64,000 nt of DNA from an uncultured Roseibium sp. (GTDB lineage Bacteria > Pseudomonadota > Alphaproteobacteria > Rhizobiales > Stappiaceae). Positions 42,887 through 52,257 of this stretch are shown piece after piece (positions within the stretch are counted from its first letter, which is position 1; each line of letters starts with the position of its first letter). The notes beneath the pieces were generated by a model. That model ran no database searches and was not told the origin of the DNA. It was given only the letters and a program-made list of their open reading frames with translations. The position numbers and the translations under genes were made by a program. The stretch covers positions 62,001-126,000 of the forward strand of contig NZ_CANLVF010000001.1 in assembly GCF_947494555.1 (NCBI RefSeq). Direction: 5' to 3'.

Positions 42887-45103
42887 GTGACCTTGTCCGC
42901 GAAAAGCACCACCCCCCCGGTTTTGATCTTCTGGATCATCGCTGGGTGGGCCGGTTTTGGCCTTCTACCCTGGTACGGCATTGAGGACGGCTTCTGGTCG
43001 TTCGAGTGGCTGCTCGACGGCTATCCGTTTGATGAAGACTACGCGCCCGCCGCTTTCCTGATTGCCCAGGGAGAAAAGCTCTGGCTTGCGCCGTTGCTGC
43101 TTCCCCTGGCATTGCCGCTTCTTGCCCTGAGACACTCCAAGTCGGACAGCGCTTATGCGCGTTTGCTGGTCATGGCAGGTGCGCTCGGTTTCGCGTGGAT
43201 GATCGTGCAGGGATTTTCCATCGGCATACGCGGGTACAATTTCGAATGGTTGAACGCCGTCTTCGGCCCGCTGGACGACCGCCAGTTCGGCATGGGTTAC
43301 GGCGCCATGATCTGCGCGTCCGCGTTCCTGTTTCTGCTGACCCAGGGCATCGCCGCACGCGGGGCGGTTAATGGCGATGTGTTTGTCGTCAGTGCGATCG
43401 GCGGCGTGATCGTGATCGTCACGACCTTCGTTTTCTTTCCCATCGCCAAGATGCTGTTCGCGGCTTTCATCACCGATGAGGGCAGCTATTCGATCCTGGT
43501 CTTTTTCGACAAGTTCTTTGACGGCCGCATCTGGGGCCTGGGCTGCCTGGCCGGTGCGCGCTGCGGCGCTGCGTGGAACTCGTTGTTCCTGGCCGTTCTT
43601 GTCGGGCTGATCACGACCCTTCTGGGTCTTGCATTCGCACTTGTCGTCACGCGCTCCGGGTTCCGCTACAAGCGTCTGATCCGCGCCATGACGGTGTTGC
43701 CCATCATCACCCCGCCCTTTGTCATCGGGCTTGCGCTCATTTTGCTGTTCGGTCTTTCCGGCACAGTGACGGTGTTCGTCGCCGAGTTGTTCGGCGTACA
43801 GCCAACACGCTGGCTCTACGGCCTGCCGGGTGTCCTGATCGCGCAGACACTTGCCTTCACCCCGATCGCCTTTCTGGTTCTGATCGGTGTCGTTGAGGGT
43901 GTTTCGCCTTCCATGGAAGAAGCCGCCCAGACGCTTCGCGCCAGCCGCTGGCAGACATTCAAAACCGTCTCGTTGCCCCTGATGCGGCCAGGGCTTGCAA
44001 ATGCGTTTCTGCTCGGCTTCATCGAGAGCATGGCCGATTTCGGCAATCCGCTGGTTCTGGGCGGAAACTTCGACGTTCTGTCGACCGAGATTTTCTTCGC
44101 GATTGTCGGGGCACAATACGATCAGGGCAGGGCCGCTGTCCTGGCGATGGTGCTGCTCTTCTTCACCCTGTCGGCCTTTTACGCGCAGCGCGCGTGGCTC
44201 GGAAAGAAAAGCTACACGACAGTGTCCGGCAAGGGCGATGCCGGCGTTCATCCGCTGATGCCGAAAGGCCTGGCTCTGCCTGTCCTGACTATTGCCCTGA
44301 TCTGGGCATTCTTCACTGCCGTTGTCTATGCCATGATCATCTACGGCAGCGTCGTCGAATTGTGGGGCGTCAACAACAGCCTGACCTTCAAGCACTATGT
44401 GACGGCTTTCTCCGTCAGGTTCGAGGCGGAAGGCATCCGCTGGACGGGTGCGGCCTGGGACAGTTTCTGGACGACGATCACGATCGCGGCCATCGCAGCA
44501 CCGCTGACGGCCGCCGTCGGTCTGGTGACCGCCTATCTGCTGACACGACAGAGTTTTGCGGGCAAGAACGCGTTCGAATTCGGGACCATGCTGTCCTTTG
44601 CCATTCCTGGCACAGTGATCGGGGTCAGCTATATTCTGGCCTTCAACGTGCCGCCGATCGAAATAACCGGCACGGGCATTATCCTTGTCGTCAGTTTCAT
44701 CTTCAGGAACATGCCTGTGGGCGTGCGCGCGGGGATCGCGAGCATGTCGCAGATCGACAGATCGCTCGATGAAAGTTCCCTGACGCTCGGAGCCAACTCC
44801 TGGCAAACCTTCAGACGGGTGATCCTGCCGCTGTTGCGGCCTGCTATCCTGGCGGCGCTGGTTTACAGTTTCGTTCGGGCGATGACGGCGATATCGGCGG
44901 TCATATTCCTGGTTTCCGCGGAGTACGACATGGCGACCAGCTACATTATCGGCCGGGTGGAGAACAACGACTACGGTCTTGCCATTGCCTATTCCACAAC
45001 CCTGATCTTCGTCATGCTGGCGGCCGTCGGACTGCTGCAGCTGCTGGTTGGCCGAGTTCAGATCGGCCGCCGCAAACACATCGAAATGAAGGAAGCGTCA
45101 TGA
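42887..45103 (+). CDS. ABC transporter permease, two fused membrane domains (Fe(III)-type)
   Basis: The 738-residue protein has about 14 membrane segments and two binding-protein-dependent permease domains. Each has an EAA loop: EEAAQTLRASRWQTFKTVSL near residue 345 and DESSLTLGANSWQTFRRVIL near 627. Fusion of both permease halves is typical of FbpB/AfuB-type iron importers. The start is a GTG directly after the upstream stop. The gene ends in an ATGA overlap with the ATPase gene. Confidence 0.93.
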   Translation: MTLSAKSTTPPVLIFWIIAGWAGFGLLPWYGIEDGFWSFEWLLDGYPFDEDYAPAAFLIAQGEKLWLAPLLLPLALPLLALRHSKSDSAYARLLVMAGALGFAWMIVQGFSIGIRGYNFEWLNAVFGPLDDRQFGMGYGAMICASAFLFLLTQGIAARGAVNGDVFVVSAIGGVIVIVTTFVFFPIAKMLFAAFITDEGSYSILVFFDKFFDGRIWGLGCLAGARCGAAWNSLFLAVLVGLITTLLGLAFALVVTRSGFRYKRLIRAMTVLPIITPPFVIGLALILLFGLSGTVTVFVAELFGVQPTRWLYGLPGVLIAQTLAFTPIAFLVLIGVVEGVSPSMEEAAQTLRASRWQTFKTVSLPLMRPGLANAFLLGFIESMADFGNPLVLGGNFDVLSTEIFFAIVGAQYDQGRAAVLAMVLLFFTLSAFYAQRAWLGKKSYTTVSGKGDAGVHPLMPKGLALPVLTIALIWAFFTAVVYAMIIYGSVVELWGVNNSLTFKHYVTAFSVRFEAEGIRWTGAAWDSFWTTITIAAIAAPLTAAVGLVTAYLLTRQSFAGKNAFEFGTMLSFAIPGTVIGVSYILAFNVPPIEITGTGIILVVSFIFRNMPVGVRAGIASMSQIDRSLDESSLTLGANSWQTFRRVILPLLRPAILAALVYSFVRAMTAISAVIFLVSAEYDMATSYIIGRVENNDYGLAIAYSTTLIFVMLAAVGLLQLLVGRVQIGRRKHIEMKEAS

Positions 45104-46179
45104 GCGATGCACACATTCGCAGCAAAGCCGCGCCGGTTCGGTTCGATGGGGTCTCGAAGGTCTTCGGCAAGGACGTGACTGCCGTCGACAATATCGACCT
45201 GAACATCGAGGCGGGCAAGCTCGTCACGCTGCTGGGGCCCTCCGGCTGCGGCAAGACGACGACGCTACGCATGATCGCCGGGCTGGAGATGGCGAGTTCC
45301 GGGCGCATCCTGATCGGGGACACGGATGTCACGAAGCTGCCGGCAACCGATCGCGACGTCTCCATGGTGTTCCAGTCCTATGCCCTGTTTCCGCATATGA
45401 GCGTTCTGGAAAACGTCATGTATGGTCTGACCTTTTCCGGTTTCGACAAAGCGGCGGCGCGCGCACGGGCGCATGAGGGGCTGGATCTTGTCGGGCTCAA
45501 CGGTTTCGGGGGCCGTCTGCCGAGCGAGCTGTCCGGTGGCCAGCAGCAGCGTGTGGCCGTGGCAAGGGCGCTGGTGCTGGAGCCGCAGGTGCTGCTGTTT
45601 GATGAGCCCTTGTCCAATCTGGATGCGAAGCTGCGCCGGCAGGTGCGCGAGGATATCCGCGCGATCCAGCAGGATCTTGGATTGACCGTTGTCTACGTCA
45701 CACACGATCAGGAAGAGGCGCTTGCGGTCTCCGACCAGATTGTCGTCATGCGCAACGCGTCGATTGCACAGATCGGCACACCGCGCGAACTCTACGATCA
45801 GCCGGTCGATGCCTTCGTTGCGGATTTCATCGGCGAGGCGAACCTGATCCCATGCGAAATCGTTGGTGTCGAGGGAGATACGGCGACGGTCGACATCAGT
45901 GGCTATCGTTACGCGCTGGCATCGCGTGGCCTTTCAAGGGGAAGCGCCACCGTTGCTGTGCGCCCCTCCCGGCTTGTGCTCGGGGACGCGGAAGGCATGC
46001 CGGCCCGGGTCGCCAAGGCGACCTATGTCGGCGTGCGGATGGAGTATACGCTCGAAGGGGCTTTCGGACAGGTGTTCGCGGTTCAGGACAATGTCGACGA
46101 CACGCTGGATGTCGGAACGGAACTGAACCTGTCTTTCGCGAAATCAGGCCCGGTTCTTCTGCCCTCGGACGGGATTTGA
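45100..46179 (+). CDS. ABC transporter ATP-binding protein (Fe(III)/PotA-type)
   Basis: The 359-residue ATPase has Walker A GPSGCGKTTTLR, signature LSGGQQQRVAVARAL and Walker B VLLFDEPLSNLDAK. The switch His is in VTHDQEEALA, and a C-terminal TOBE domain follows from about residue 245. It overlaps the permease gene by ATGA and powers the importer encoded upstream. Confidence 0.95.
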   Translation: MSDAHIRSKAAPVRFDGVSKVFGKDVTAVDNIDLNIEAGKLVTLLGPSGCGKTTTLRMIAGLEMASSGRILIGDTDVTKLPATDRDVSMVFQSYALFPHMSVLENVMYGLTFSGFDKAAARARAHEGLDLVGLNGFGGRLPSELSGGQQQRVAVARALVLEPQVLLFDEPLSNLDAKLRRQVREDIRAIQQDLGLTVVYVTHDQEEALAVSDQIVVMRNASIAQIGTPRELYDQPVDAFVADFIGEANLIPCEIVGVEGDTATVDISGYRYALASRGLSRGSATVAVRPSRLVLGDAEGMPARVAKATYVGVRMEYTLEGAFGQVFAVQDNVDDTLDVGTELNLSFAKSGPVLLPSDGI

Positions 46180-46294
46180 AACGGGTCTTTTTCGAATGAT
46201 TGCCGTTGTTTGCCTCAGGTCCCACGGCAGCGTCACCCGTACGCCCGCCCATATGTGGTAAGCCACCCGGGTCACCATTTTGCAGAGGAAACAG

Positions 46295-46828
46295 ATGCCA
46301 ATCTATTTCGTGAGGCACGGCCAGTCGGAATTCAACGCGGTCTTCAGGACGGGCGACGAAGATCCGATGATTTTCGATGCGCCGCTGACCGAGCTCGGCC
46401 GGCAGCAGGCCATGGACGCGCGCGAGGAGATCAGGGATCTCGGTATTCGCCACGTCATCACGTCTCCGCTGACGCGGGCCATCCAGACAGCGCAACTGAT
46501 GTTCCCGGACGGGATCTCGATGGAAGTGAGGGACGGCCACCACGAACTGCTTTTGCACAGCTGCGATGTGGGCAGGCCGCCGAACGAATTGGGCGCCGAC
46601 TTTCCCGCGCTGGCGTTCGGGCACCTTGCAGATGAGTGGTGGCACAGCGACGGAACCGGCGGCATCAGCGTGGAGCCGGAGGATGTCTTCAAGGCGCGCA
46701 TCGCAGACTTTGTGCGCCACCTCGATACCATCATGGAGAGACCGCTCCTGATCGTCGGCCACGGCAACGCGTTCAATGAAATCATCGGACGCAAGCTCGC
46801 AAATTGTGAAGTGCATCGTTTCCGCTGA
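46295..46828 (+). CDS. Histidine phosphatase family protein
   Basis: The 177-residue protein begins IYFVRHGQSEFN, the RHG catalytic motif of the phosphoglycerate-mutase-like superfamily. The second catalytic histidine is in LLIVGHGNAFNEI, and the substrate arginine in SPLTRAIQTA. The ATG at 46295 has AGAGGAA upstream. It follows the ABC operon by 115 bp and may be co-transcribed. The substrate is unknown; members include phosphosugar phosphatases. Confidence 0.9.
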   Translation: MPIYFVRHGQSEFNAVFRTGDEDPMIFDAPLTELGRQQAMDAREEIRDLGIRHVITSPLTRAIQTAQLMFPDGISMEVRDGHHELLLHSCDVGRPPNELGADFPALAFGHLADEWWHSDGTGGISVEPEDVFKARIADFVRHLDTIMERPLLIVGHGNAFNEIIGRKLANCEVHRFR

Positions 46829-46950
46829 TCTGCTCCTCTTGTAAGCGCACCATCCTATGGATTCCCATAACTATTCGCCTGCGCATTGATGTGTTTTTCT
46901 CCGACCATCCGGTCTTCGGCCGGAAAGAGACCCTGTGACTTATTGCTTTG

Positions 46951-47649
46951 ATGCTGCCGGTGTTTCGCAGCTTTTCGTATTTCAAGAATGGAACCAATCG
47001 ATTGTTCAAGATCATCAAATTTCCTTTTCTGTTTGCGTTGGCCATCGGGCTGGCAGCCTGTAACGGGCAAGACGGTGACCAGGGCGAGACCGTCGACGGC
47101 CTGAAAATCGTTCCCGTGTTTGGACCTGAGCGCACCGATGTCAGCGCGGATGTCGGGTGGAATTTCAGCCGGGTCGGCAAGGTGGAGAGCGTCGACAAGG
47201 GCCAGGACGGCTCGATCTTCTGGATCAACTGGGCTGAACGATTTGAACCGCTTGGCGTGGATGGCGTTTATCCGGTGAGTGAGGGCGAAATTGGCGTTGA
47301 GCTGACGTTCAAGGGACATGATTACCGCGAAATCGTTGAACTGCCGCCCGCCGAGAACGGTAGCCAGCGTCTCGAACTGGAGATCACCGGGCAAGGCCGG
47401 CTGGTGTTGGAAGCCGAAGGGCTGGCAGACGATGCGCTGACCGAACTCGGGTTTCACGGCAAGGGCGGTGGTGCAGGCGGGTCCGAGATCGGCACGACCG
47501 GCTGGGGCAACCAAAAGGGAGCCAATTATGTGTCGCCCGGGATCTATGACGTGACCCTGAAGAATACCGATACCGGCGAGAGCCACACGCAATCCGTCAC
47601 CATCGGCGAAGGCCAATCGAGCACGCTGACATTCACCTTCACCCAGTAA
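46951..47649 (+). CDS. Lipoprotein of unknown function
   Basis: The 232-residue product has a long lipoprotein signal (FPFLFALAIGLAAC, lipobox LAAC) and a beta-rich body with two sandwich-like halves (IGVELTFKGHDYREIVELPP; GIYDVTLKNTDTGESHTQSV). No known domain was recognised. The ATG at 46951 is preferred over a TTG one codon earlier; the ribosome site is weak. A DUF805 gene follows 14 bp downstream. Confidence 0.75.
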   Translation: MLPVFRSFSYFKNGTNRLFKIIKFPFLFALAIGLAACNGQDGDQGETVDGLKIVPVFGPERTDVSADVGWNFSRVGKVESVDKGQDGSIFWINWAERFEPLGVDGVYPVSEGEIGVELTFKGHDYREIVELPPAENGSQRLELEITGQGRLVLEAEGLADDALTELGFHGKGGGAGGSEIGTTGWGNQKGANYVSPGIYDVTLKNTDTGESHTQSVTIGEGQSSTLTFTFTQ

Positions 47650-47663
47650 GCTGGGAAAGCGCC

Positions 47664-48101
47664 ATGGCTCTCCTCTTTGGAACCGCGGGTAAAATCGGGC
47701 GCGGCCGGTTCTGGATCGGGTTTCTGACCCTTGTCGCCGCCGGCTTTCTGGTGTCTCTGCTGGTGACGGCAATGGTGCTTGTTCTCGGCGGGATCGGCCA
47801 GTGGATCGGTTTAGGTCTCCTCCTGCTCCTCTTGTACCCGGCTATTGTCCTTTCCCTGAAACGCCTGCGGGATCGTGGGCGTGCCAATCCGGGCGTCTGG
47901 CTCTTTGCCTATTTTGCACCGGGTGTTCTGGTGAATTTCGCGCAGGCGGCGGGCATCGGGTTTGTGCAGGAGGATATTGGCGGGCTGATAGTCTCCAGCC
48001 CAACCGCGCTCGGTGGCAGCCTTGTCTTTCTTGGCTTTCTCGCATTTGTCATCGCGGTCGTCGATCTGGGCTTTCTGAAGGGAAAAGATCTGCCCGCTTA
48101 G
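47664..48101 (+). CDS. DUF805 family membrane protein
   Basis: The 145-residue protein has the DUF805 start (GKIGRGRFWIGFLTLVAAGF) and four membrane helices, with the conserved cytoplasmic loop LKRLRDRGRANPGVWL. It lies 14 bp after the lipoprotein gene and is probably in its operon. The function of the family is unknown. Confidence 0.88.
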   Translation: MALLFGTAGKIGRGRFWIGFLTLVAAGFLVSLLVTAMVLVLGGIGQWIGLGLLLLLLYPAIVLSLKRLRDRGRANPGVWLFAYFAPGVLVNFAQAAGIGFVQEDIGGLIVSSPTALGGSLVFLGFLAFVIAVVDLGFLKGKDLPA

Positions 48102-48430
48102 GGCGCACGAGCAACCACGATATGAATGACGCGTCAAGCAGGCTTAAGGGCTGTCGCCCGGTGTCGTCCGGCATCCAAGCATGACAGGCCGTGCGATCAG
48201 GGGCAGATCTTCTTCAAAAGATTTGGATAGCCCGCCTTTCGGCCAGACGCTGCGCAGAAACGCGGCAGCCGGAACAAAGGCTTGTCGGGTTTATGTGGTT
48301 AACGTCCGCTTTGCACGCAATCGAGGCACCTGAGCTCTCTCGCGCCAGATCCAAATATGCTATCGATCTCTCTGGACAATAATCTGTTTGTCAGTTCGAT
48401 TTTGGGTTTTCCGGATTGGTGGAGGACTAA
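48102..48430. other. Intergenic region upstream of the lytic transglycosylase
   Basis: No gene was recognised. The last 60 bp are A/T rich and end in GGAGG just before the next start, so the promoter is probably here. Confidence 0.5.
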
Positions 48431-49258
48431 ATGACTTTAAAACCGGCCACTCTGCGCATTGCGGCGCTCGTTACCGGAGTGCTGCTCGCGACACAGGTTC
48501 ATGCTGCGTCCTGCATTACCAGCAAAGGACAGTTCGGAACCTATAAGCAGCAACTCGCACAAGTGGCTGCCTCGTCCGGTGTCAGGCAGCGGGGAATGCA
48601 GGCGCTGCAGCAGGCGCGCCTTTCCGGCATCACGTGGCGGTTTGAATCAAACCCGGCCTCGCAATCCAGCATGCGCTATCGAAGCCCCGAGCAGTTTTTG
48701 AAGAGCCGGTTTTCGAGCGTGAATGCATTTGTCTCCGGTGCGAAACGAAAGCTGAAGCAGAACGCCAGACTGTTCCGGAATATTGAAAAGCGCTATGGCG
48801 TGCCCGGCTCGATCCTGGTTGCGATCTGGGGGTATGAGACCAATTGGGGCGGCTTCAAAGGCAAAACACCCATCGTCAGCGGTGCGGTCACTCTGGCGTC
48901 CTATTGCCGCCGTTATCCCCGCTTTGAAGACGACGCGATCGCGGCCCTGCAGCTAGTCGACCGGGGTCTGATTACCGGCAGCAGCCGCGGCGGTCCCTCG
49001 GGCGAACTCGGGCATATGCAGTTTCTGGCCGGCAATTGGGTCCGCTTTGGTGTGGACGGCAGCGGCGATGGCCGCGCTGACCCCAACAATGCGGCCGACG
49101 CTCTCGCATCAGCGGCCAACATGTTGCGCAAAAGTGGCTGGCGGGGCGGACGCTCCTTCGCCGAAGGGTCGGCCAATTTCCGCGTCCTGTCGAAGTGGAA
49201 TGACAGCGGTAACTATCAGCGCGCAATTGCCTATGCTGCCGGTCTTATCGGTCAGTAG
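48431..49258 (+). CDS. Lytic murein transglycosylase (MltB-like)
   Basis: The 275-residue protein has a Sec signal ending TQVHAAS and the SLT/MltB fold. The catalytic glutamate E136 is in AIWGYETNWGGFKG; ELGHMQFLAGNWVRFGVDGS and DPNNAADALASAANML follow. It cleaves peptidoglycan with formation of anhydro-muropeptides in the periplasm. There is no membrane anchor or lipobox, unlike MltB itself. GGAGG precedes the ATG, and a terminator follows the stop. Confidence 0.92.
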   Translation: MTLKPATLRIAALVTGVLLATQVHAASCITSKGQFGTYKQQLAQVAASSGVRQRGMQALQQARLSGITWRFESNPASQSSMRYRSPEQFLKSRFSSVNAFVSGAKRKLKQNARLFRNIEKRYGVPGSILVAIWGYETNWGGFKGKTPIVSGAVTLASYCRRYPRFEDDAIAALQLVDRGLITGSSRGGPSGELGHMQFLAGNWVRFGVDGSGDGRADPNNAADALASAANMLRKSGWRGGRSFAEGSANFRVLSKWNDSGNYQRAIAYAAGLIGQ

Positions 49259-49297
49259 GTAAGGCCCTCGGCAATACCTGATCAAAGGGACCACATC

Positions 49298-49331
49298 AGC
49301 CCGCGTTGACCGGTGTCAGCGCGGGCTTTCT
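49298..49331 (+). terminator. Rho-independent terminator after the transglycosylase gene
   Basis: AGCCCGCG (49298-49305) pairs with CGCGGGCT (49320-49327) across a 14-base loop, followed by TTCTTTG. Confidence 0.75.
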
Positions 49332-49434
49332 TTGTCCCTTGAGAAGGACTTAAGCGGCCTTTGAGCTTCACGCGAAAGCGGCCGTGCGCAGCTTTGCGCG
49401 GGGGCGACGGATCTGAAGTTGATGCAAGAGCAGC

Positions 49435-50592
49435 CTATCTCTTGAAGCAAACCGCGAATGCGCCGCATAGGCCTATGATCGCGACGGGAACAAATGTTGC
49501 CCCTGGAAGAACGGATACAAGAGACCCGGTCGCCACCGGCCCAATGACCCCTCCAGCCGCGTAGGCGAGCGAAAAGGCCGCCGCGCCTGAGGTCAAAGAC
49601 TTTCCGCTGTGCTCCTGCCCCAGAATCGCAAGTGCGGATGTGTAAATTCCAAGGAAGGCGGAACCGCCCAAAGCTGCAAGGGCCCAGATGGTCCATCCAT
49701 CTATGGGAACGATTGTCAGCACCAGGAAAATCAGACCGGTTGCCGCCATGCAGCCGGCCGCCACATGCCAGCGATCCATGCGATCCAGCACCATGCCCAG
49801 GACCGGTTGCGCAACGATCATGCCGACATGCATCACGGCCAGAAAGGTTGCCGCCAAGGCCGCGCTCGCCCCGGCTCCGGTCAGGTAAACCGGAGACAGC
49901 GACAGGACCGTCGCGTCGATGAAGCCGAACGCGACAACGAGGAAAACCAGCATCGGCGCGGACCGTGCGAAACGCGGCAGATCGGATATAGCAGGCTTCT
50001 CGGGTTCTACCCTGGCCCGCTTGGACAGCAGTGCCAGGCCGAAGGCAACGAATGAGACCAGCACCGCGCAAGCGGCGAATGCAAGCCCGCCTTCAATGCC
50101 AAAGACTGGTATGGCCAATGGTCCGATCACGAAGCCTGTCGCCATGCCCGCACTGTAGACGCCTGAGATACGGCCCCGAACCGCGTCAGCGGTCGCGGCG
50201 TTCAACCACGCCTCGCCGTAGACATAGATCGCATTCACGCAGAAACCCAAGGCAAAGCGCAGGAAAAACCAAGCGGCAAGGTTGTCTGTCGCGGCAAAGC
50301 CCCCAAGCAAGATAGCCGCCCCCAGGAGACCGGTCACGATGACCTGGCCCGCGCGAAGATTTCGCGTGAGGCTTGGAACAACCAGCACAGACGTTCCCAG
50401 ACCCAGCATGAACGCTGCGGCATTGAGGCCGATCATCGTGTCCGAGACCTCACGCGCGGAAAGCAGCAACGAGATCAGCGGATAGGTCAGGCCTTGCGCA
50501 ATCGCAAATACGGTGATGCCCACCGTCACCGTTCCCACCGACCACCAGTCGGTATCAATGAGTGACGTTTGTTCGGAGCGTGTCGCGTTCAT
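49435..50592 (-). CDS. MFS transporter (YcaD-like)
   Basis: The 385-residue protein has about 12 membrane helices and the MFS layout with a cytoplasmic loop near the middle (SKRARVEPEKPAISDLPRFA). ALGFCVNAIYVYGEAWLNAA and GRISGVYSAGMATGFVIGPL place it near the YcaD branch. The cargo is unknown. There is no strong ribosome site. It diverges from nothing, with the DUF6855 gene upstream on the same strand. Confidence 0.88.
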   Translation of the reverse strand: MNATRSEQTSLIDTDWWSVGTVTVGITVFAIAQGLTYPLISLLLSAREVSDTMIGLNAAAFMLGLGTSVLVVPSLTRNLRAGQVIVTGLLGAAILLGGFAATDNLAAWFFLRFALGFCVNAIYVYGEAWLNAATADAVRGRISGVYSAGMATGFVIGPLAIPVFGIEGGLAFAACAVLVSFVAFGLALLSKRARVEPEKPAISDLPRFARSAPMLVFLVVAFGFIDATVLSLSPVYLTGAGASAALAATFLAVMHVGMIVAQPVLGMVLDRMDRWHVAAGCMAATGLIFLVLTIVPIDGWTIWALAALGGSAFLGIYTSALAILGQEHSGKSLTSGAAAFSLAYAAGGVIGPVATGSLVSVLPGATFVPVAIIGLCGAFAVCFKR

Positions 50593-50700
50593 TTTTTCAC
50601 AGTGTCATGTGGCACTGCAGCGGGCAAGCAAATCGGGAGAACTGCGCTCCATGCAAGGTGCGGATATGGATCACCTCACCTCGGGCGCAATTCTGCGGCG

Positions 50701-51117
50701 TCATTTTGCCCGTATGCGGTTGTTCCTTGCGTTGTGCTCCAATTCGGCCAGTCCCAGGAGTTCCAGTGTCGGGCCGACATAGTTTGCAAAGCGTCCTCGG
50801 TAACCCTTGCGCAGGCCGTAGTAACCGCCCACAGGATTGTCGCTGGAGCGCGCCCAGTCTTCCAGGGTGCCGGGTTTGGTCGGTTTGCCCTCGTCCGCGT
50901 TGCCGAGCGGCATCCAGTCGCCGTGGCTCTTCAGCATGTCGTGGGCATCTTCCAGCGCCCGGAGCTGATAGGAGAGGCGGGTCTTGCCAACCTGCACGAC
51001 GAGAGCGGGCGGGTCGTTCGCTTCGTCCTTCCAGACCTGGAACTCGGAGGTCAGCGGGGGTGTTTTCAAGATCCACGGATCTTCCTGTGTGCCTGAGCCG
51101 TAGACGACATCATCCAT
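50701..51117 (-). CDS. DUF6855-like protein
   Basis: The 138-residue protein has the recognisable phrases GTQEDPWILKTPP, YQLRALEDAHDMLKSHGDWM and DNPVGGYYGLRKGYRGRFAN, seen in a proteobacterial family I know as DUF6855. Function is unknown; members often sit beside SRPBCC or WYL-regulator genes, as here. It overlaps the SRPBCC gene by eight bases, with AAGG upstream. Confidence 0.8.
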   Translation of the reverse strand: MDDVVYGSGTQEDPWILKTPPLTSEFQVWKDEANDPPALVVQVGKTRLSYQLRALEDAHDMLKSHGDWMPLGNADEGKPTKPGTLEDWARSSDNPVGGYYGLRKGYRGRFANYVGPTLELLGLAELEHNARNNRIRAK

Positions 51118-51532
51118 GTTGCTCTGCCTTTTCTTTCAGTGCGCCTGCAAATTTTTCAAAACCCGGTGTCAGGTCCGGAATGGATTTCACGATCAATCCG
51201 GACATCAATCCGCTGAAGACTTCGTGCATGTCAAATCGCGTCGTGTCGCCTGAGGAGGATAAAGCGAAGGTGCGGGTTCCGGTGAAGAGCCCGAGCGGCA
51301 TCCCACCACGCCAGACCATCTTGTGAGGGGGGTGGAATTCGCTCACCGAAAGCGCAAAGGCTCGTTTCGGATCAATCTCGGACCAGAGCTTGAGGCGACT
51401 GCCCGCGCGGGGTGTTCCGTCGAGCCGAAGAATACCGAATGGAGTTGGATCGCGCGGCAGGTCTTCGGTCAGCACCCGCCACACCTCATCGATCGGTGCA
51501 GCGATGTCGATGGATGTCTTAAATGTTTTCAT
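51110..51532 (-). CDS. SRPBCC (AHSA1/START-like) protein
   Basis: The 140-residue protein has the helix-grip start IDIAAPIDEVWRVLTEDLPR and the late helix TPGFEKFAGALKEKAEQ of the SRPBCC superfamily, which bind hydrophobic ligands. The ATG at 51532 has AGGAG upstream; the frame is open to 51553. It is divergent from the WYL regulator across a TGACAT/ATGTCA palindrome, and so is its probable target. Confidence 0.87.
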   Translation of the reverse strand: MKTFKTSIDIAAPIDEVWRVLTEDLPRDPTPFGILRLDGTPRAGSRLKLWSEIDPKRAFALSVSEFHPPHKMVWRGGMPLGLFTGTRTFALSSSGDTTRFDMHEVFSGLMSGLIVKSIPDLTPGFEKFAGALKEKAEQHG

Positions 51533-51576
51533 GTCGCTCCTCTTGATTGACAAGGGAGTGCTTAATGAGGGTAACG

Positions 51577-51591
51577 TGACATCTTATGTCA
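51577..51591. promoter_or_regulatory. Candidate WYL-regulator operator
   Basis: TGACAT-CTT-ATGTCA is a perfect palindrome in the 75-bp gap between the divergent SRPBCC gene and the regulator. It fits the TGACA-N5-TGTCA form described for YafY-like regulators (recalled pattern). Confidence 0.6.
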
Positions 51592-51607
51592 TGTTTGAGG
51601 AAGGTTT

Positions 51608-52234
51608 ATGCGCGCGGCCCGTTTGCTGCAAATTCTCCTGATCCTGCAAAACCGGGGACGGCAGACGTCGGTTCAGCTGGCCGAGGAGCTTGAAGTCGCG
51701 ACACGCACCATCCTGCGTGACGTGGATGCCATGACCGAGGCCGGGCTGCCGATCATTGTGCATCAGGGCAATGGCGGCGGCATTGAGCTGGGGTTCAACT
51801 ACCGCACGCGCCTGACGGGCCTCGCCCAGGACGAAGCGGCCGCGCTCGGCCTTATTCTGACCGCCGACACGCCCATGGTATCGGCCCTGGGTCTTGAGAA
51901 TGCCGCCAAGCGCGCCCAGGCAAAGCTCATCGAAAGCTTGCCTGACAAGACCCGGCTGGCGGTCAAGACAGTGACAGAGCAGTTCACCTTGAACCGGAGC
52001 ACTGCCGTGGATGATCCGCGTGTGCGTGCCATGTCACTGGCGGTCCGCGCCGGTACTGTGGTCCGGCTGCGCTTTGCGACACCGGATGAGCTCTCAATAC
52101 ACCCGATCGAGTTGATGCTTGATGACACGGACTGGTCGGTCAGGGATGACGATACGCAGTCACTTATTCCGCTGGCAGACTGGGGACGGCTGAACATTTC
52201 ATCCATTGCGTTTCAGAAGAAAGCGCCGGGCTGA
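51608..52234 (+). CDS. YafY-like HTH regulator (short WYL type)
   Basis: The 208-residue protein starts with an HTH_11 winged helix (LLQILLILQNRGRQTSVQLA, then TRTILRDVDAM). A short middle domain and a reduced C-terminal ligand domain follow (SVRDDDTQSLIPLADWGRLN). It is shorter than typical YafY (about 230-320 residues), and no clear WYL motif is visible, so the ligand domain may be degenerate. GAGGAAGG precedes the ATG. Confidence 0.82.
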   Translation: MRAARLLQILLILQNRGRQTSVQLAEELEVATRTILRDVDAMTEAGLPIIVHQGNGGGIELGFNYRTRLTGLAQDEAAALGLILTADTPMVSALGLENAAKRAQAKLIESLPDKTRLAVKTVTEQFTLNRSTAVDDPRVRAMSLAVRAGTVVRLRFATPDELSIHPIELMLDDTDWSVRDDDTQSLIPLADWGRLNISSIAFQKKAPG

Positions 52235-52257
52235 TCCGCTATGCACCCCGCATTGGC

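Noticed and set aside
42965..45079. Very long open frame antisense to the ABC permease (about 700 codons)
   Set aside because: The plus-strand permease has clear EAA loops and fits its operon; the antisense product is low-complexity and Gln/Arg/Asp-rich, as expected from a shadow of a high-G+C hydrophobic gene.
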